Positions 26,728 through 35,360 are shown, numbered from the stretch's first letter. The stretch is DNA of 64,000 bases from CAYSCW01 sp964449165 (GCA_964449165.1 CAYVAT010000011.1:14300-78299), one strand, 5' to 3'. Numbers and translations: made by a program. Notes: generated by a model not told the origin, from the letters alone.

Positions 26728-26762
26728 AACTTAAATATAGTATTAAGTTATTAATATGTCAA
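26728..26762 (-). promoter_or_regulatory. PadR promoter with overlapping inverted-repeat operator candidate
   Basis: On the minus strand TTGACA (26762-26757), exactly 17 bases, then TATATT (26739-26734). A 7-bp inverted repeat AACTTAA-N8-TTAAGTT (26728-26749) covers the -10 box, the position from which a repressor such as PadR would block transcription. The predicted start is about 100 bases upstream of the PadR gene. Confidence 0.6.
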
Positions 26763-26934
26763 GCAAAAATTTTATTCTTTTGGGCCAGTCAGATTTATAT
26801 TGTTGATAATAAATTGGTTAAAGTGTTATTTTTTTTAAATTTTGTTCTTATACCTGGTGAACATTCTTGCCTTGATTTTTCCTCCAACCAACATGAGGAA
26901 TGATAAAGAATGACTATGGGATTTATCAAGTCAC

Positions 26935-26962
26935 TTGACAGCGTCCGAAAGCATCGTGTAAC
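26935..26962 (+). promoter_or_regulatory. Predicted promoter of the sulfite-oxidase-like gene
   Basis: TTGACA (26935-26940), 16 bases, TGTAAC (26957-26962). Transcription would begin near 26969, after an in-frame upstream ATG at 26963, which supports the later start at 27083. Confidence 0.4.
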
Positions 26963-27082
26963 ATGTTTTATCAGTTAAAAATCCAGTTCGTGAAAAACCT
27001 TCACTCAGATTTTATGGTTGAGATCCATCCCATTTTAGGGAATGATCGGCACGATAATTGCGTAAACAATAGAGGAGGAAAA

Positions 27083-28042
27083 ATGAAAAAAAACATTTTA
27101 TTTCTCTCTATATTCTTTCTTGTTTTTAATTCGTATTGTAAAGAAGGAGTGAATAAGACGACCGGCTTTCCGCCATTTATCACTCCCAACAAGGACTACT
27201 ATATCACCCGGATAAACGGAATCCCGAAAATAAACGGGGACACATATACACTGGAAGTAAAAGGGCTTGTTGAAAATCCCGGGAAATTCCGGCTCGATGA
27301 TCTCTATTCCCAGCCGATGAAAGAACTTCCTCTAACCGTAGAATGCATCGGGAATTCACCCAACGGCCCTCTCCTCTCCACCGCTGTCTGGAAAGGGTTT
27401 CTTCTCTACGATTTTCTCGAAGCATTGGGACTGGATGAAAGAGCTGTTTCCGTACGCTATGAAGGGGCGGATGGATATTTCGCCTCTCATACTTTGGATC
27501 AAATAAAAACCAATGGAGTTATGGTAGCCCTCTATATGAACGGAGTGCCCATTCCTCCTCTTCATGGATATCCGGTGAGGATCTTGAATCCCGGTTACCA
27601 CGGAGTAAAACAGCCTGCATGGATCGTATCAATAGAGGTGCTGGATAAGGTCATCAAGGATTACTGGGAAGTCCGGGGATGGGATTGTTCGCCGCCCATG
27701 GCAGTGGATTCAACCATTTTCTTTCCTAAAAAAAAGACGTCGATAAAAGTCAACCAGCCCCTTCGCATCGGAGGCGCGGCGTTCGGAGGCAAGCGAATTT
27801 CCAAGGTGGAGGTGACCACTGACAGAGGACAGACTTGGAAAGAGACCAGCATCGTGAAAAAAATGGATGTCGACAACGTATGGGTCTTTTGGGAAACAGA
27901 ACTAATCTTCCCTAAATCCGGAAATTTCTCAGTGAATGTAAGGGCCACGGATATCAATGGAAACACCCAACAGGAATCCGATCCCGACCGTTATGATGGA
28001 TCCAACGACTGGCCTGTGTTAAAAGTAAAAGTTAAAAAATAG
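27083..28042 (+). CDS. Sulfite-oxidase-like molybdopterin oxidoreductase, probable lipoprotein
   Basis: A 319-residue protein behind a near-perfect GAGGAGGA site. The N-terminus is a signal sequence with a cysteine (Cys19, FNSYCKEG) that could be lipidated, although tyrosine before it is unusual. The body is the sulfite-oxidase fold: LTVECIGNSPNGP contains the single cysteine that ligates molybdenum, and HGYPVRILNPGYHGVKQPAWI is the cofactor-binding block. A C-terminal Ig-like dimerisation domain follows (ISKVEVTTDRGQTWKET). Such YedY/SorA-like enzymes act in the envelope on sulfite, methionine sulfoxide or unknown substrates. No heme subunit is adjacent, so the electron partner is unclear. 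Confidence 0.87.
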   Translation: MKKNILFLSIFFLVFNSYCKEGVNKTTGFPPFITPNKDYYITRINGIPKINGDTYTLEVKGLVENPGKFRLDDLYSQPMKELPLTVECIGNSPNGPLLSTAVWKGFLLYDFLEALGLDERAVSVRYEGADGYFASHTLDQIKTNGVMVALYMNGVPIPPLHGYPVRILNPGYHGVKQPAWIVSIEVLDKVIKDYWEVRGWDCSPPMAVDSTIFFPKKKTSIKVNQPLRIGGAAFGGKRISKVEVTTDRGQTWKETSIVKKMDVDNVWVFWETELIFPKSGNFSVNVRATDINGNTQQESDPDRYDGSNDWPVLKVKVKK

Positions 28043-28226
28043 AAACTATTTCCATGTTTTATATTTTCCGTTTAAAGGATCATCTTGTCGGCGGAGAGCT
28101 GGTTTCAGGTAAAAAGATGTGCATCTGGATTGGGCTTCACACCACCGGGAAACACTGTTTCGGATACAAAGCCGGTTTTAGCTCCTCTCACAGTGAGGCG
28201 CTGGCATCATCTCAGTCTTGATATTA

Positions 28227-28445
28227 ATGAACGTTAAGCACTCCTCTATTTCTGCTGTTTTCGGTGCTGTGCTCTGTCTCATTTTTGGAAGTCTCGGTTT
28301 TTCTCAACAGTCCGGTATGAACTACAGCCATTTTGATCATTTGCTGAAATCTTATGTCGATGACCAGGGAAACGTTCCCATAAATGCCTCCTACAAGATT
28401 AAATACACAGATTACGATTGGAGACTGAACGAAAAGGAGAATTGA
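28227..28445 (+). pseudogene. DUF547 gene with large internal deletion
   Basis: This 72-codon frame has an intact signal peptide (VFGAVLCLIFGSLGFSQQ) and the N-terminal DUF547 motif NYSHFDHLLKSYVDDQGNV, then jumps to the family's C-terminal ending KIKYTDYDWRLNE. The roughly 200-residue core with the WINLYNA- and CAS-type motifs is absent and the frame is preserved, so the gene has lost its middle in one deletion. Its stop overlaps the next ATG (TGATG), keeping the operon junction intact. DUF547 genes are common beside TVP38 and reductase genes of this kind. Recognition is from memory of the family, without a search. Confidence 0.7.
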
Positions 28446-29161
28446 TGAAATCCGAACGAGCTCATTCAGAACCTGTCTCAGGACCAGCTTCCCGGAAACA
28501 CGGCTTCTGGCGGGTAGGACTGCTGGTGGCAATTATCATCCTTTTCATGATCTTGGCTCGTATTTTCAACGTCGGCAGCCACTTGCAAGCACTCAGAGCA
28601 TGGATCCTCTCTATGGGATATGTGGGAGCGATTGTCTTTATTTTCATCTATGCGGTTGCGGTGGTGTTTACTGTGCCCGGTTCATTCATGACCATCATGG
28701 CCGGTGTGCTCTTCGGATCTGTCATTGGAGTGGTGATTGTCAGCGCAGCCTCCACTCTTGGTGCTTCCCTGGCCTTCTTGGTCTCCCGTTATGTGGCTCG
28801 AGAGGCAATCACTCAAAAGTTCGGGCAGAATGAGAAGTTTCAAAGACTGGACTGGATGACGCGGGAACACGGTTCGATCATAGTGGCCATCACCCGTTTG
28901 ATTCCTCTTTTTCCTTTCACGCTGTTGAATTATGGTTTCGGACTCACTGGAGTGCCTTTTCGGACTTATGTTTTCTGGTCATGGCTCTGTATGCTTCCCA
29001 TGACCATTGTCTATGTCGTAGGGGCAGATGCCGTCACGCAGGCCGTGTCTGCTGGCCGGATTCCTTGGGTGTTGATCGCTGTTATTGCCTTGAATATCGG
29101 TATCATCATCTTCCTTGTCAGGCAGGCACGAAAAAAACTAAAGAAGAGTGAACCGCATTGA
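28445..29161 (+). CDS. TVP38/TMEM64 family membrane protein
   Basis: About 238 residues; ATG 28445 follows AAGGAGA. The core has the DedA-like/SNARE-associated fold: MGYVGAIVFIFIYAVAVVF, PGSFMTIMAGVLFGSVIG, then LGASLAFLVSRYVAREAI and ITRLIPLFPFTLLNYGFGLT. These proteins are thought to move lipids between membrane leaflets or to modulate envelope transport. It overlaps the DUF547 remnant upstream and the flavoprotein downstream, so it belongs to a compact operon. Specific substrate unknown. Confidence 0.9.
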   Translation: MKSERAHSEPVSGPASRKHGFWRVGLLVAIIILFMILARIFNVGSHLQALRAWILSMGYVGAIVFIFIYAVAVVFTVPGSFMTIMAGVLFGSVIGVVIVSAASTLGASLAFLVSRYVAREAITQKFGQNEKFQRLDWMTREHGSIIVAITRLIPLFPFTLLNYGFGLTGVPFRTYVFWSWLCMLPMTIVYVVGADAVTQAVSAGRIPWVLIAVIALNIGIIIFLVRQARKKLKKSEPH

Positions 29162-30678
29162 CCCAGGTTATAAAGGTATTACCCGACGATAAACACAATC
29201 AGGAACTCGTCTCGTCTGTTCATCCTCCGGATTGGAAGAATCCCGAACCGGCATCTCGATACAATCTCGTCGTGATCGGAGCCGGCACGGCCGGACTGGT
29301 TGCAGCTATCGGAGGAGCTTCCATAGGAGCGCGTGTTGCACTTGTAGAGAGATCTCTTTTAGGAGGGGACTGTCTCAACACCGGCTGCGTTCCTTCGAAG
29401 GCGATGATCCGGTCATCCCGGCAAGCTCATAAAATCAGAAATGCCAGGCTTTACGGACTCCGAAATTCCGAGGAAGATGTCATCGATTTTCCCAACATAA
29501 TGGAGCGCATGCGCCGCCTCAGGGCCAGGATCGGACATCATGATTCCGCAGAAAGAATGAAGTCTTTAGGCATCGATCTCTTTTTGGGAGATGCGAAGTT
29601 TACGGGGAACGACAGCCTTGAAGTTGAAGGAAAAAGCCTCAAATTCAAAAAAGCCGTGATCGCCACCGGTGGACGTCCTGCCCATCCGAACATCGAGGGA
29701 TTGGCTGAGGCCGGATTCCTGACGAACGAAACGGTCTTTTCCTTGACCGAGCTCCCGCAAAGACTTGCAGTCATCGGAGGCGGACCCTTAGGATGTGAGC
29801 TGGCACAAGCCTTCCGCAGGTTTGGATCAGAGATAACCATCATCCAGCGAAATCCCCGGTTTCTGCCCAGGGAAGACAGGGATGCCGCAGAAGTTCTGTC
29901 TCATGCCTTTAGTAAGGAAGGGATAGTCTGCAAGCTGAGCACGGAAGGGAATAAGGTTGCGGTTGAGAACGGACGGAAAATCCTCTTCCTGACTGGACCG
30001 CAGGGCGAAGAAACCATCATAGCCGATCAGATCCTGGTTGGAGTCGGAAGGATTCCCAATGTGGAAGGATTAAATCTCGAGGCCGGCGGAGTTGAGTATG
30101 AAATCAGGAAAGGAATCATTGTCAACAAATATCTCCAGACTACAAACCGCAAAATCTACGCCGCCGGTGATGTCTGCTATCCGTATAAATTCACCCACGC
30201 GGCTGAAGCCTTAGCCCGGATTGTGGTCCAGAACGCCTTGTTTCTCAAAAGCAAGAAGCACACGTCCCTTCTGATTCCATGGTGTACTTATACCGATCCT
30301 GAAATCGCCCATGTCGGATTGAACGAAAAAGAGGCTCGAGCCCAGGGGATTGAAATCGATACGTTCACCAAACACTTTAGGGATATTGATAGGGCTATCC
30401 TGGATGGCGAGGAAGAGGGATTTGTCAAAATCCACACCAAAAAAGGGAAGGATAAAATCTTGGGAGCGACCATTGTGGCCGGGAACGCGGGAGACATGAT
30501 CAGTCAGGTCACTCAGGCCATGATGACCGGCGCCGGTCTCAAAAAGCTAAACAACGTCATCCATCCCTATCCCACCCAATCTGATGCCATCAAACGAGTT
30601 GCTGGTGAGTACTACCAGAAGAAGTTCTCGCCTCTGCTCAAGCGTTTACTGGAGAAGTGGTTTGCCTGGAAACGATAA
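29158..30678 (+). CDS. Mercuric-reductase-like FAD-dependent disulfide oxidoreductase
   Basis: A 506-residue class I pyridine-nucleotide disulfide oxidoreductase. The FAD site is VVIGAGTAGLVAAIGGASIG, the redox pair is GGDCLNTGCVPSK, the NAD(P) loop is LAVIGGGPLGCELAQAF, and YAAGDVCYPYKFTHAA is the second FAD motif. It lacks both the N-terminal heavy-metal domain and the C-terminal vicinal cysteines of true MerA, so mercury reduction is not supported. The start is a TTG overlapping the previous stop (TTGA), implying translational coupling. In related genomes such reductases accompany TVP38 and DUF547 genes; the partner substrate is not known. Confidence 0.9.
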   Translation: MTQVIKVLPDDKHNQELVSSVHPPDWKNPEPASRYNLVVIGAGTAGLVAAIGGASIGARVALVERSLLGGDCLNTGCVPSKAMIRSSRQAHKIRNARLYGLRNSEEDVIDFPNIMERMRRLRARIGHHDSAERMKSLGIDLFLGDAKFTGNDSLEVEGKSLKFKKAVIATGGRPAHPNIEGLAEAGFLTNETVFSLTELPQRLAVIGGGPLGCELAQAFRRFGSEITIIQRNPRFLPREDRDAAEVLSHAFSKEGIVCKLSTEGNKVAVENGRKILFLTGPQGEETIIADQILVGVGRIPNVEGLNLEAGGVEYEIRKGIIVNKYLQTTNRKIYAAGDVCYPYKFTHAAEALARIVVQNALFLKSKKHTSLLIPWCTYTDPEIAHVGLNEKEARAQGIEIDTFTKHFRDIDRAILDGEEEGFVKIHTKKGKDKILGATIVAGNAGDMISQVTQAMMTGAGLKKLNNVIHPYPTQSDAIKRVAGEYYQKKFSPLLKRLLEKWFAWKR

Positions 30679-30686
30679 ATAACCCG

Positions 30687-31982
30687 ATGGCTGTTTCATT
30701 TAAGTCAAAGCTTATCATTTTTACCAGGTATCCCCGTCCGGGGCGAGTCAAAACCCGTCTCATCCCATCCCTGGGCGAGTCGCGTGCGGCCCGTCTTCAC
30801 CAAGAAATGACGGCCCATACCCTGAATTGGGCACGGGCGCTGTCAAAAAAGAAAAACATCTCCCTTGAGATCAGATACGAAGATGCCGAGCTGAGTGAAA
30901 TGATGAAGTGGTTGGGTGCGGATCTATCTTATACCGTTCAGGGGGATGGAAATCTTGGAGACAGGATGGCAAGAGCCTTCGAAGAAAGCTTCGCTCAAGG
31001 AGCAGAACGCGTTGTCCTGATCGGGACAGACATCCCTCAATTGAATATGCCAGTGGTGCACACGGCGTTTTCTTCCCTCAAAGACCGGGATATGGTCATC
31101 GTCCCGAAAGAAGATGGGGGTTACTGTCTTCTCGGGTTGAAAGCTATGGTTTCGGATCTCTTTAAAGGGATTGAGTGGGGTACGGATTCTGTTTTCCGGA
31201 GCACATTGCAGAGGGCCGAAGAGAAAGGTTTGGAAGCGGATGTTTTTGTTTCTCTTCGCGATGTGGACACTCCTGCTGATCTTTTCATCTGGGATAGAGT
31301 TTCCCGCCTGTTCATCTCCATCATCATCCCCACTTTAAACGAGGAAGACCACATTGGTGAAGCCCTTCGGCAGCTCCAGACTGTTCCTGATTGTGAGGTC
31401 ATCGTATCGGACGGCGGAGGCCGGGATAGGACTGTTTCGATTGTTCGTGATCTGGGAGTAAGGCTGGTGAAATCCGCCACCGGCAGGGGCACCCAGATGA
31501 ATGCCGGAGCGGCCGTTGCATCTGGGGATATCTTTCTTTTTCTGCATGCGGACACGCTTCTGCCTGAGAATTTTTCAGAATCAGTGAGAAAAGTCATGTC
31601 CGATCCCGAGGTTGCGGGAGGAGCCTTCGGCTTCAAATTCCGGCCGGTTTCACCTCTGCTCAGGATCACGGAAAGAACCATCAACTGGAGGACAAAATAC
31701 CTGGCTTTACCTTACGGTGACCAGGCTTATTTCGTCAGAGCCTCCCTTTTCAGACAGATGGGAGGGTATGCGAATATTCCGCTTATGGAGGATGTGGAAT
31801 TTTTACGCCGTCTCAGGAAAAAGGGTAAATTCGCCTTTATTCCCAAGCCTGTGGTATCTTCATCCCGGATGTACACGGAAAATGGAATCATCCGCACTGC
31901 GCTCAGGAATAAGGTTGTTTTTTTCGGATATCTCCTCGGTGTCTCACCGGATCGGCTTCTCCGGATTTATTACAGAAAATAA
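30687..31982 (+). CDS. Fusion of TIGR04282-type and TIGR04283-type glycosyltransferases
   Basis: About 431 residues joining two enzymes usually encoded separately. Residues about 6-200 are a DUF2064/TIGR04282-type nucleotide-sugar transferase (LIIFTRYPRPGRVKTRLIP, LIGTDIPQLN, DVDTPADL). Residues about 208-431 are a family 2 glycosyltransferase of TIGR04283 type (ISIIIPTLNEEDHIGEALRQ, VSDGGGRDRT, RGTQMNAGAAVASGDIFLFL, HADTLLP). Both families are annotated with arsenosugar or radical SAM/selenodomain loci. I use ATG 30687, nine bases after the reductase stop; an in-frame GTG at 30657 lies inside it. The radical SAM partner ArsS is not in the window. Confidence 0.88.
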   Translation: MAVSFKSKLIIFTRYPRPGRVKTRLIPSLGESRAARLHQEMTAHTLNWARALSKKKNISLEIRYEDAELSEMMKWLGADLSYTVQGDGNLGDRMARAFEESFAQGAERVVLIGTDIPQLNMPVVHTAFSSLKDRDMVIVPKEDGGYCLLGLKAMVSDLFKGIEWGTDSVFRSTLQRAEEKGLEADVFVSLRDVDTPADLFIWDRVSRLFISIIIPTLNEEDHIGEALRQLQTVPDCEVIVSDGGGRDRTVSIVRDLGVRLVKSATGRGTQMNAGAAVASGDIFLFLHADTLLPENFSESVRKVMSDPEVAGGAFGFKFRPVSPLLRITERTINWRTKYLALPYGDQAYFVRASLFRQMGGYANIPLMEDVEFLRRLRKKGKFAFIPKPVVSSSRMYTENGIIRTALRNKVVFFGYLLGVSPDRLLRIYYRK

Positions 31983-32162
31983 ACAGGGACATTTCAATTG
32001 GAATGATGACCCATCAATTTCCTTTGAAGAGGAATTGCGAATGTTGTATATTGATAAAAAGTACCCGAAGGATCACATTTAGAAGAATGAAAAAATAGCC
32101 TCTGAATTCTTTCCCCTTATTTTCTTTATTTTATCAAATATAAAAATGAAAAAGGAGATGCT

Positions 32163-32654
32163 ATGCATTTTAAAAAGAAAAATTTTTATTTTGTGCGGGA
32201 TTTCAGGAGTTCCGATTTAGACTCGATAAAACGGTTGATCCAAGATCTTCATCCAGAGTGGTTCACTGAGGAAGCGCTTGAGAACATCCCGCGTGATATA
32301 CAATTCGCCAGATGCTATGTCGTTGAAAGAGCTGAAACAATTGTCGGCTTTATATCAGTTCATAGCCATGATGGGAAGCCTATGATAGGCTGGCTAGGCG
32401 TCGATAAAAAATTAAGAGGGGCAGGGATAGGTAGGCTGCTTCTTGAGAAAGTGGAAAATGAGTTGAGAAAGCTTGGCTATAAAGATCTCAGCGTTGAGAC
32501 TGTCGGTGAGTGTACTCCTCTATACAAGCCGTATGCAGAAACCTTGAAGTTCTATCTCTCTATGGGATTTGAAGTTGTGAAGAAGGGCAGGCTGAGAGAT
32601 AATTTGGGCTACAAATGGAGGTATTCCACCCTGAGGAGAAAGCTTACAGGTTAG
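32163..32654 (+). CDS. GNAT family N-acetyltransferase
   Basis: A 163-residue acetyltransferase. The acetyl-CoA loop is IGWLGVDKKLRGAGIGRLLL (R-x-x-G-x-G type), followed by the helix EKVENELRKLGYKDLSVET and the C-terminal FYLSMGFEVVKKGRLRDN, the standard GNAT order. AAGGAGA lies upstream of the ATG. The acceptor could be an amine on a small molecule, peptide or protein. It is single, between the glycosyltransferase fusion and a convergent lipoprotein gene. Confidence 0.88.
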   Translation: MHFKKKNFYFVRDFRSSDLDSIKRLIQDLHPEWFTEEALENIPRDIQFARCYVVERAETIVGFISVHSHDGKPMIGWLGVDKKLRGAGIGRLLLEKVENELRKLGYKDLSVETVGECTPLYKPYAETLKFYLSMGFEVVKKGRLRDNLGYKWRYSTLRRKLTG

Positions 32655-32693
32655 CGGATATTTTTGGCTTTTTTTGAAGGCGCGGACCTTTTG

Positions 32694-33170
32694 TTATCTG
32701 TCGTAGTTGACTTCGCAGACCTTGAATAGGTCGCGAGCTAATAGGTTTGTCCAGTTGAGCTGGTTATAGATTTTCCGGGTCATATGGAAAGAGCAGTATG
32801 GCCGCCACTCACCATTCTCCGCAAGGTCGGGCGTCTCGACGGCGAACTTGACTTTGTCGATAGTCTTGAATGTCTTGTAGAGCTGCTCGATTTTGGGGGC
32901 CAGGTCCTTGCCGATAAGTGCATCGAAATCCTGCGGTTCGGGAAGATAGAGATGATAGTGAACCACAAGCTCCTCAGCTGTTTTTTCCAATTCCGCGATT
33001 CCGGACGTTTGAGCCTCCGCTTTGCCGAGGACCTCAGCAAAGGTCTGTAGCGTGATTACTTCAGCCTGGGCTGACGGTTCTTCCTTTTCTTTGCAGGCAG
33101 GGATAAAGATCGCTATCAGAAAAGTCAGGAAGAGAAAAGACAATAAGAGAGAGATACTCTTTTTCTTCAC
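32694..33170 (-). CDS. Hypothetical lipoprotein
   Basis: A 158-residue protein with a type II signal sequence: LFLTFLIAIFIPACKEKE places the lipidated cysteine at 26. The mature part is mostly helical with charged residues (LQTFAEVLGKAEAQTSGIAE, DLAPKIEQLYKTFKTIDKVK) and contains GEWRPYCSFHMTRKIYNQ. I do not recognise a family. It is convergent with the acetyltransferase gene, 39 bases away. Confidence 0.75.
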   Translation of the reverse strand: MKKKSISLLLSFLFLTFLIAIFIPACKEKEEPSAQAEVITLQTFAEVLGKAEAQTSGIAELEKTAEELVVHYHLYLPEPQDFDALIGKDLAPKIEQLYKTFKTIDKVKFAVETPDLAENGEWRPYCSFHMTRKIYNQLNWTNLLARDLFKVCEVNYDR

Positions 33171-33308
33171 TTTTTTTCTCCTTTTAACTCATAGGAATTT
33201 CTTTCTCTGTTGTATTGGCTGAATGAATACTCATGTACTGGCTTCTATTCGTTTCACTTTTGGAGATTATAAAACACGCCATGCAGAGGTGTCAAATTGA
33301 GGTCATGA

Positions 33309-33623
33309 TTAGCTGGCGGTCATCCGGTTGAGTTCTCCCCAGCTGTCGTGGCTAATAAAGAGTACCAGTATCGGTCCCACCAAAATGAAATCGAGTTTCC
33401 CTGTATTCACGCGAAACCTAAAGCGGATGATGGAGTTCCGATTTATTTGACTTGAAATATATAAATATTGTCTCGAGGGAGGAATGTCTCTGTCCGGATG
33501 AGCAGGAATCCATTTCTCCTGTTCATTAGCCTGAAAGGTCAATATCGAGATAAAAGCAAAAAAAATCCAAATACTTAGCAGGGCACGTCTTTTGACCAGG
33601 AAAGAAGATTTTTTAATCACCAT
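33309..33623 (-). CDS. Small hypothetical exported or membrane protein
   Basis: A possible 104-residue protein with an N-terminal hydrophobic segment (LLSIWIFFAFISILTFQ) that may be a signal sequence, then a basic polar part and a short hydrophobic stretch (LDFILVGPILVLFI). No ribosome site is clear, but a good promoter lies about 20 bases upstream. No family recognised. Confidence 0.45.
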   Translation of the reverse strand: MVIKKSSFLVKRRALLSIWIFFAFISILTFQANEQEKWIPAHPDRDIPPSRQYLYISSQINRNSIIRFRFRVNTGKLDFILVGPILVLFISHDSWGELNRMTAS

Positions 33624-33650
33624 TTTTATTCAACACCGCTTATTTATCTT

Positions 33651-33679
33651 CGTATAGCATAGCTTGAAACTATGGTCAA
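33651..33679 (-). promoter_or_regulatory. Predicted promoter of the small exported-protein gene
   Basis: Minus strand TTGACC (33679-33674), 17 bases, TATACG (33656-33651). The predicted start is about 20 bases before ATG 33623. Confidence 0.4.
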
Positions 33680-33763
33680 ATCATGGAAGGAATCAATGAT
33701 TCATTGCTCATCTCAGTGCAAAAGTTCGTAGTTGTTTAATATTGCTTGACCAGTATTTTATAA

Positions 33764-33803
33764 GAAAAAAAACGACAAAAAGGGGCAAAAAAGGACATTC
33801 CCT
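33764..33803 (-). repeat. Degenerate 10-11-bp periodic repeat, copy A
   Basis: Read on the minus strand it runs GGGAATGTCC, then T-rich blocks separated by TGCCCC and TGTCG. It resembles the element at 62530-62585 in its GGGAAATGTC-like head, T-runs and spacing, so the two are probably members of one dispersed family. Confidence 0.4.
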
Positions 33804-33888
33804 TAAAAAGTTTGACAAAGTGCTGATCGTCTTTTCATTTTATAGAAGGGAAATCGCCGAGCTACTTTATAGAAGGAGAGATAGAACA

Positions 33889-34500
33889 ATGGAAAGAAAT
33901 GTCAAGAAAACGTTGGGTAAATTAATGAAGGCCAAATCCGGTGAGGAGAAAATGCCTTCTATTCCTGTCATGGTAGATGATGTCAAGGAATTTAAAAATT
34001 TCCGGATGACCCGCTGCACTTATTTTTCCATTGAATGCGATACACCATCGGCAGAATGGTTAATGGAGTTAAAAGACCGGGAGGTCCCCTTTTATCTTTT
34101 CGGTCTTTCTGGGATCATCCGGGAGCCAATCGGCGCCAAGACGGAATTCGATTCGCCTCAGGCCATCGATGAGCTGTTTGAGATAATTGAAAAAATTCCT
34201 GAGCTGTTTGTAGATATAAACGACATATGGCTTCCAAATTTCCTATTTGAGAATACTCCCACTGAAAGAGGAACTGTTTACCGCATAAAGGAGAGGCTTT
34301 TTCTTGAGGCTGACAGTTTCCGGGATGATAGGATTTCGATGGACCGCTTCCTGAAGATTTGCGAGAAGTTGAGGGATCAAATTTCTTATTCAGACACAGA
34401 GACAAAATCATTCAAGGGATGGGCCAGCCATCAGGTTGAGATGGCCAAGAATATCTTTCCTAAGAATCCTGATCTGGAATTGAAATACCGCACAGAGTAG
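33889..34500 (+). CDS. Hypothetical cytoplasmic protein
   Basis: A 203-residue soluble protein with no signal or membrane segment. I use ATG 33889 behind AGAAGGAGAG; the longer frame from 33742 crosses a repeat and is not supported. Visible blocks are MTRCTYFSIECDTPSAEWL, FGLSGIIREPIGAKTEFDS and ELFVDINDIWLPNFLFENT. No family recognised. It is 26 bases upstream of a ComEC-like metallohydrolase, so the two are likely cotranscribed. Confidence 0.75.
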   Translation: MERNVKKTLGKLMKAKSGEEKMPSIPVMVDDVKEFKNFRMTRCTYFSIECDTPSAEWLMELKDREVPFYLFGLSGIIREPIGAKTEFDSPQAIDELFEIIEKIPELFVDINDIWLPNFLFENTPTERGTVYRIKERLFLEADSFRDDRISMDRFLKICEKLRDQISYSDTETKSFKGWASHQVEMAKNIFPKNPDLELKYRTE

Positions 34501-34526
34501 TTCGTTTAAATAAAAAGAGGTTAGCT

Positions 34527-35360
34527 ATGTCAAATTTAAATGTCACATTGATAGATGTGGGATGGGGGGACTCCATTTTTATCGAGTCACAGGATGAAAA
34601 CGCACAAAGCCATTATGCACTGGTGGATTCCAACGACACAAAGTATCTGCGTTCTTCCTATATTTTTCTAAAGCGTTTATTCGAGAGAAAAGACATTAAG
34701 CTCCCGGATGATAAACCCGTCTTTGAGTTTGCCCTGCTTTCGCATGCCCATTCCGACCACGGTCAGGGACTCAAGAGAATTCTCAGGGATTTTGGCGCGA
34801 AATACTTCTGGTATCCCAAATCGCTGGAGTGGAGCAGCCTGGCAGAGCTTATCCGCTTCAGCCACCAGTCCGCCAATGTGGATCATCCTCAGTCTGTGGA
34901 TGAGACAAAGATTGGGCTGAAAATCGGAGATGCAGACATTGAGATTTTATGGCCGCCTTATGACATCAACAGAATCTCAAGGACAAATGAGAACAACAAC
35001 TCTGTGGTCATCATCCTGCGCCTGGGTGAAGTGGCCTTTGTGCTTACAGGAGATGCAGAAAAGGATGTCTGGAATCTGATTGCCAGAAAAATTCCTGCTG
35101 ATACCCGCTTTTTTAAAGTCCCCCATCATGGTTCAGTAAACGGGACATTCGACCAGGATCAAACACCCTGGTTCAGCAACTGCCCCAGCCGGGCTCTTCT
35201 GGGCATAAGCAGCCATGTCAAACCGTTCAGCCATCCCGACCAGGAAGTCATTGATCTTTTTGAAAGACACTACCGCACATACTTCAGGACCGATCTCCAC
35301 TACCATATCACATTCCAGACAGACGGCACCGACGTTAAAGTGAGGTATTCCCATATTTGA
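34527..35360 (+). CDS. ComEC-like metallo-beta-lactamase-fold hydrolase
   Basis: A 277-residue stand-alone metallohydrolase resembling the C-terminal nuclease-like domain of ComEC/Rec2. Metal ligands are in LLSHAHSDHGQGL (H-x-H-x-D-H), VLTGDAEKDVW and KVPHHGSVNGT, and ALLGISSHVKPFSHPDQEV matches the ComEC end. It lacks the competence membrane channel and any signal peptide, so it acts in the cytoplasm, perhaps on nucleic acid or a phosphodiester. AGAGGT precedes the ATG. Its partner upstream is unknown. Confidence 0.85.
   Translation: MSNLNVTLIDVGWGDSIFIESQDENAQSHYALVDSNDTKYLRSSYIFLKRLFERKDIKLPDDKPVFEFALLSHAHSDHGQGLKRILRDFGAKYFWYPKSLEWSSLAELIRFSHQSANVDHPQSVDETKIGLKIGDADIEILWPPYDINRISRTNENNNSVVIILRLGEVAFVLTGDAEKDVWNLIARKIPADTRFFKVPHHGSVNGTFDQDQTPWFSNCPSRALLGISSHVKPFSHPDQEVIDLFERHYRTYFRTDLHYHITFQTDGTDVKVRYSHI

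Larger units (their letters stand above)
26629..27082. other. Divergent AT-rich regulatory region between PadR and molybdoprotein operons
   Basis: About 450 bases without a gene. It holds the PadR promoter with inverted repeat at 26728-26762 and the promoter of the rightward gene at 26935-26962. I see no RNA gene or conserved reading frame in the rest. Confidence 0.7.

Noticed and set aside
26963..27082. 40-residue extension of the sulfite-oxidase-like protein
   Set aside because: It lies at or before the predicted transcript start, and a signal sequence with a strong ribosome site begins at 27083.
28054..28221. 55-codon ORF between the molybdoprotein and the DUF547 remnant
   Set aside because: Composition is unlike a protein, no ribosome site or family motif is present, and it overlaps the DUF547 start region.
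29158..30678. True mercuric reductase (merA)
   Set aside because: The heavy-metal N-terminal domain and the C-terminal cysteine pair are missing and no mer genes are nearby.
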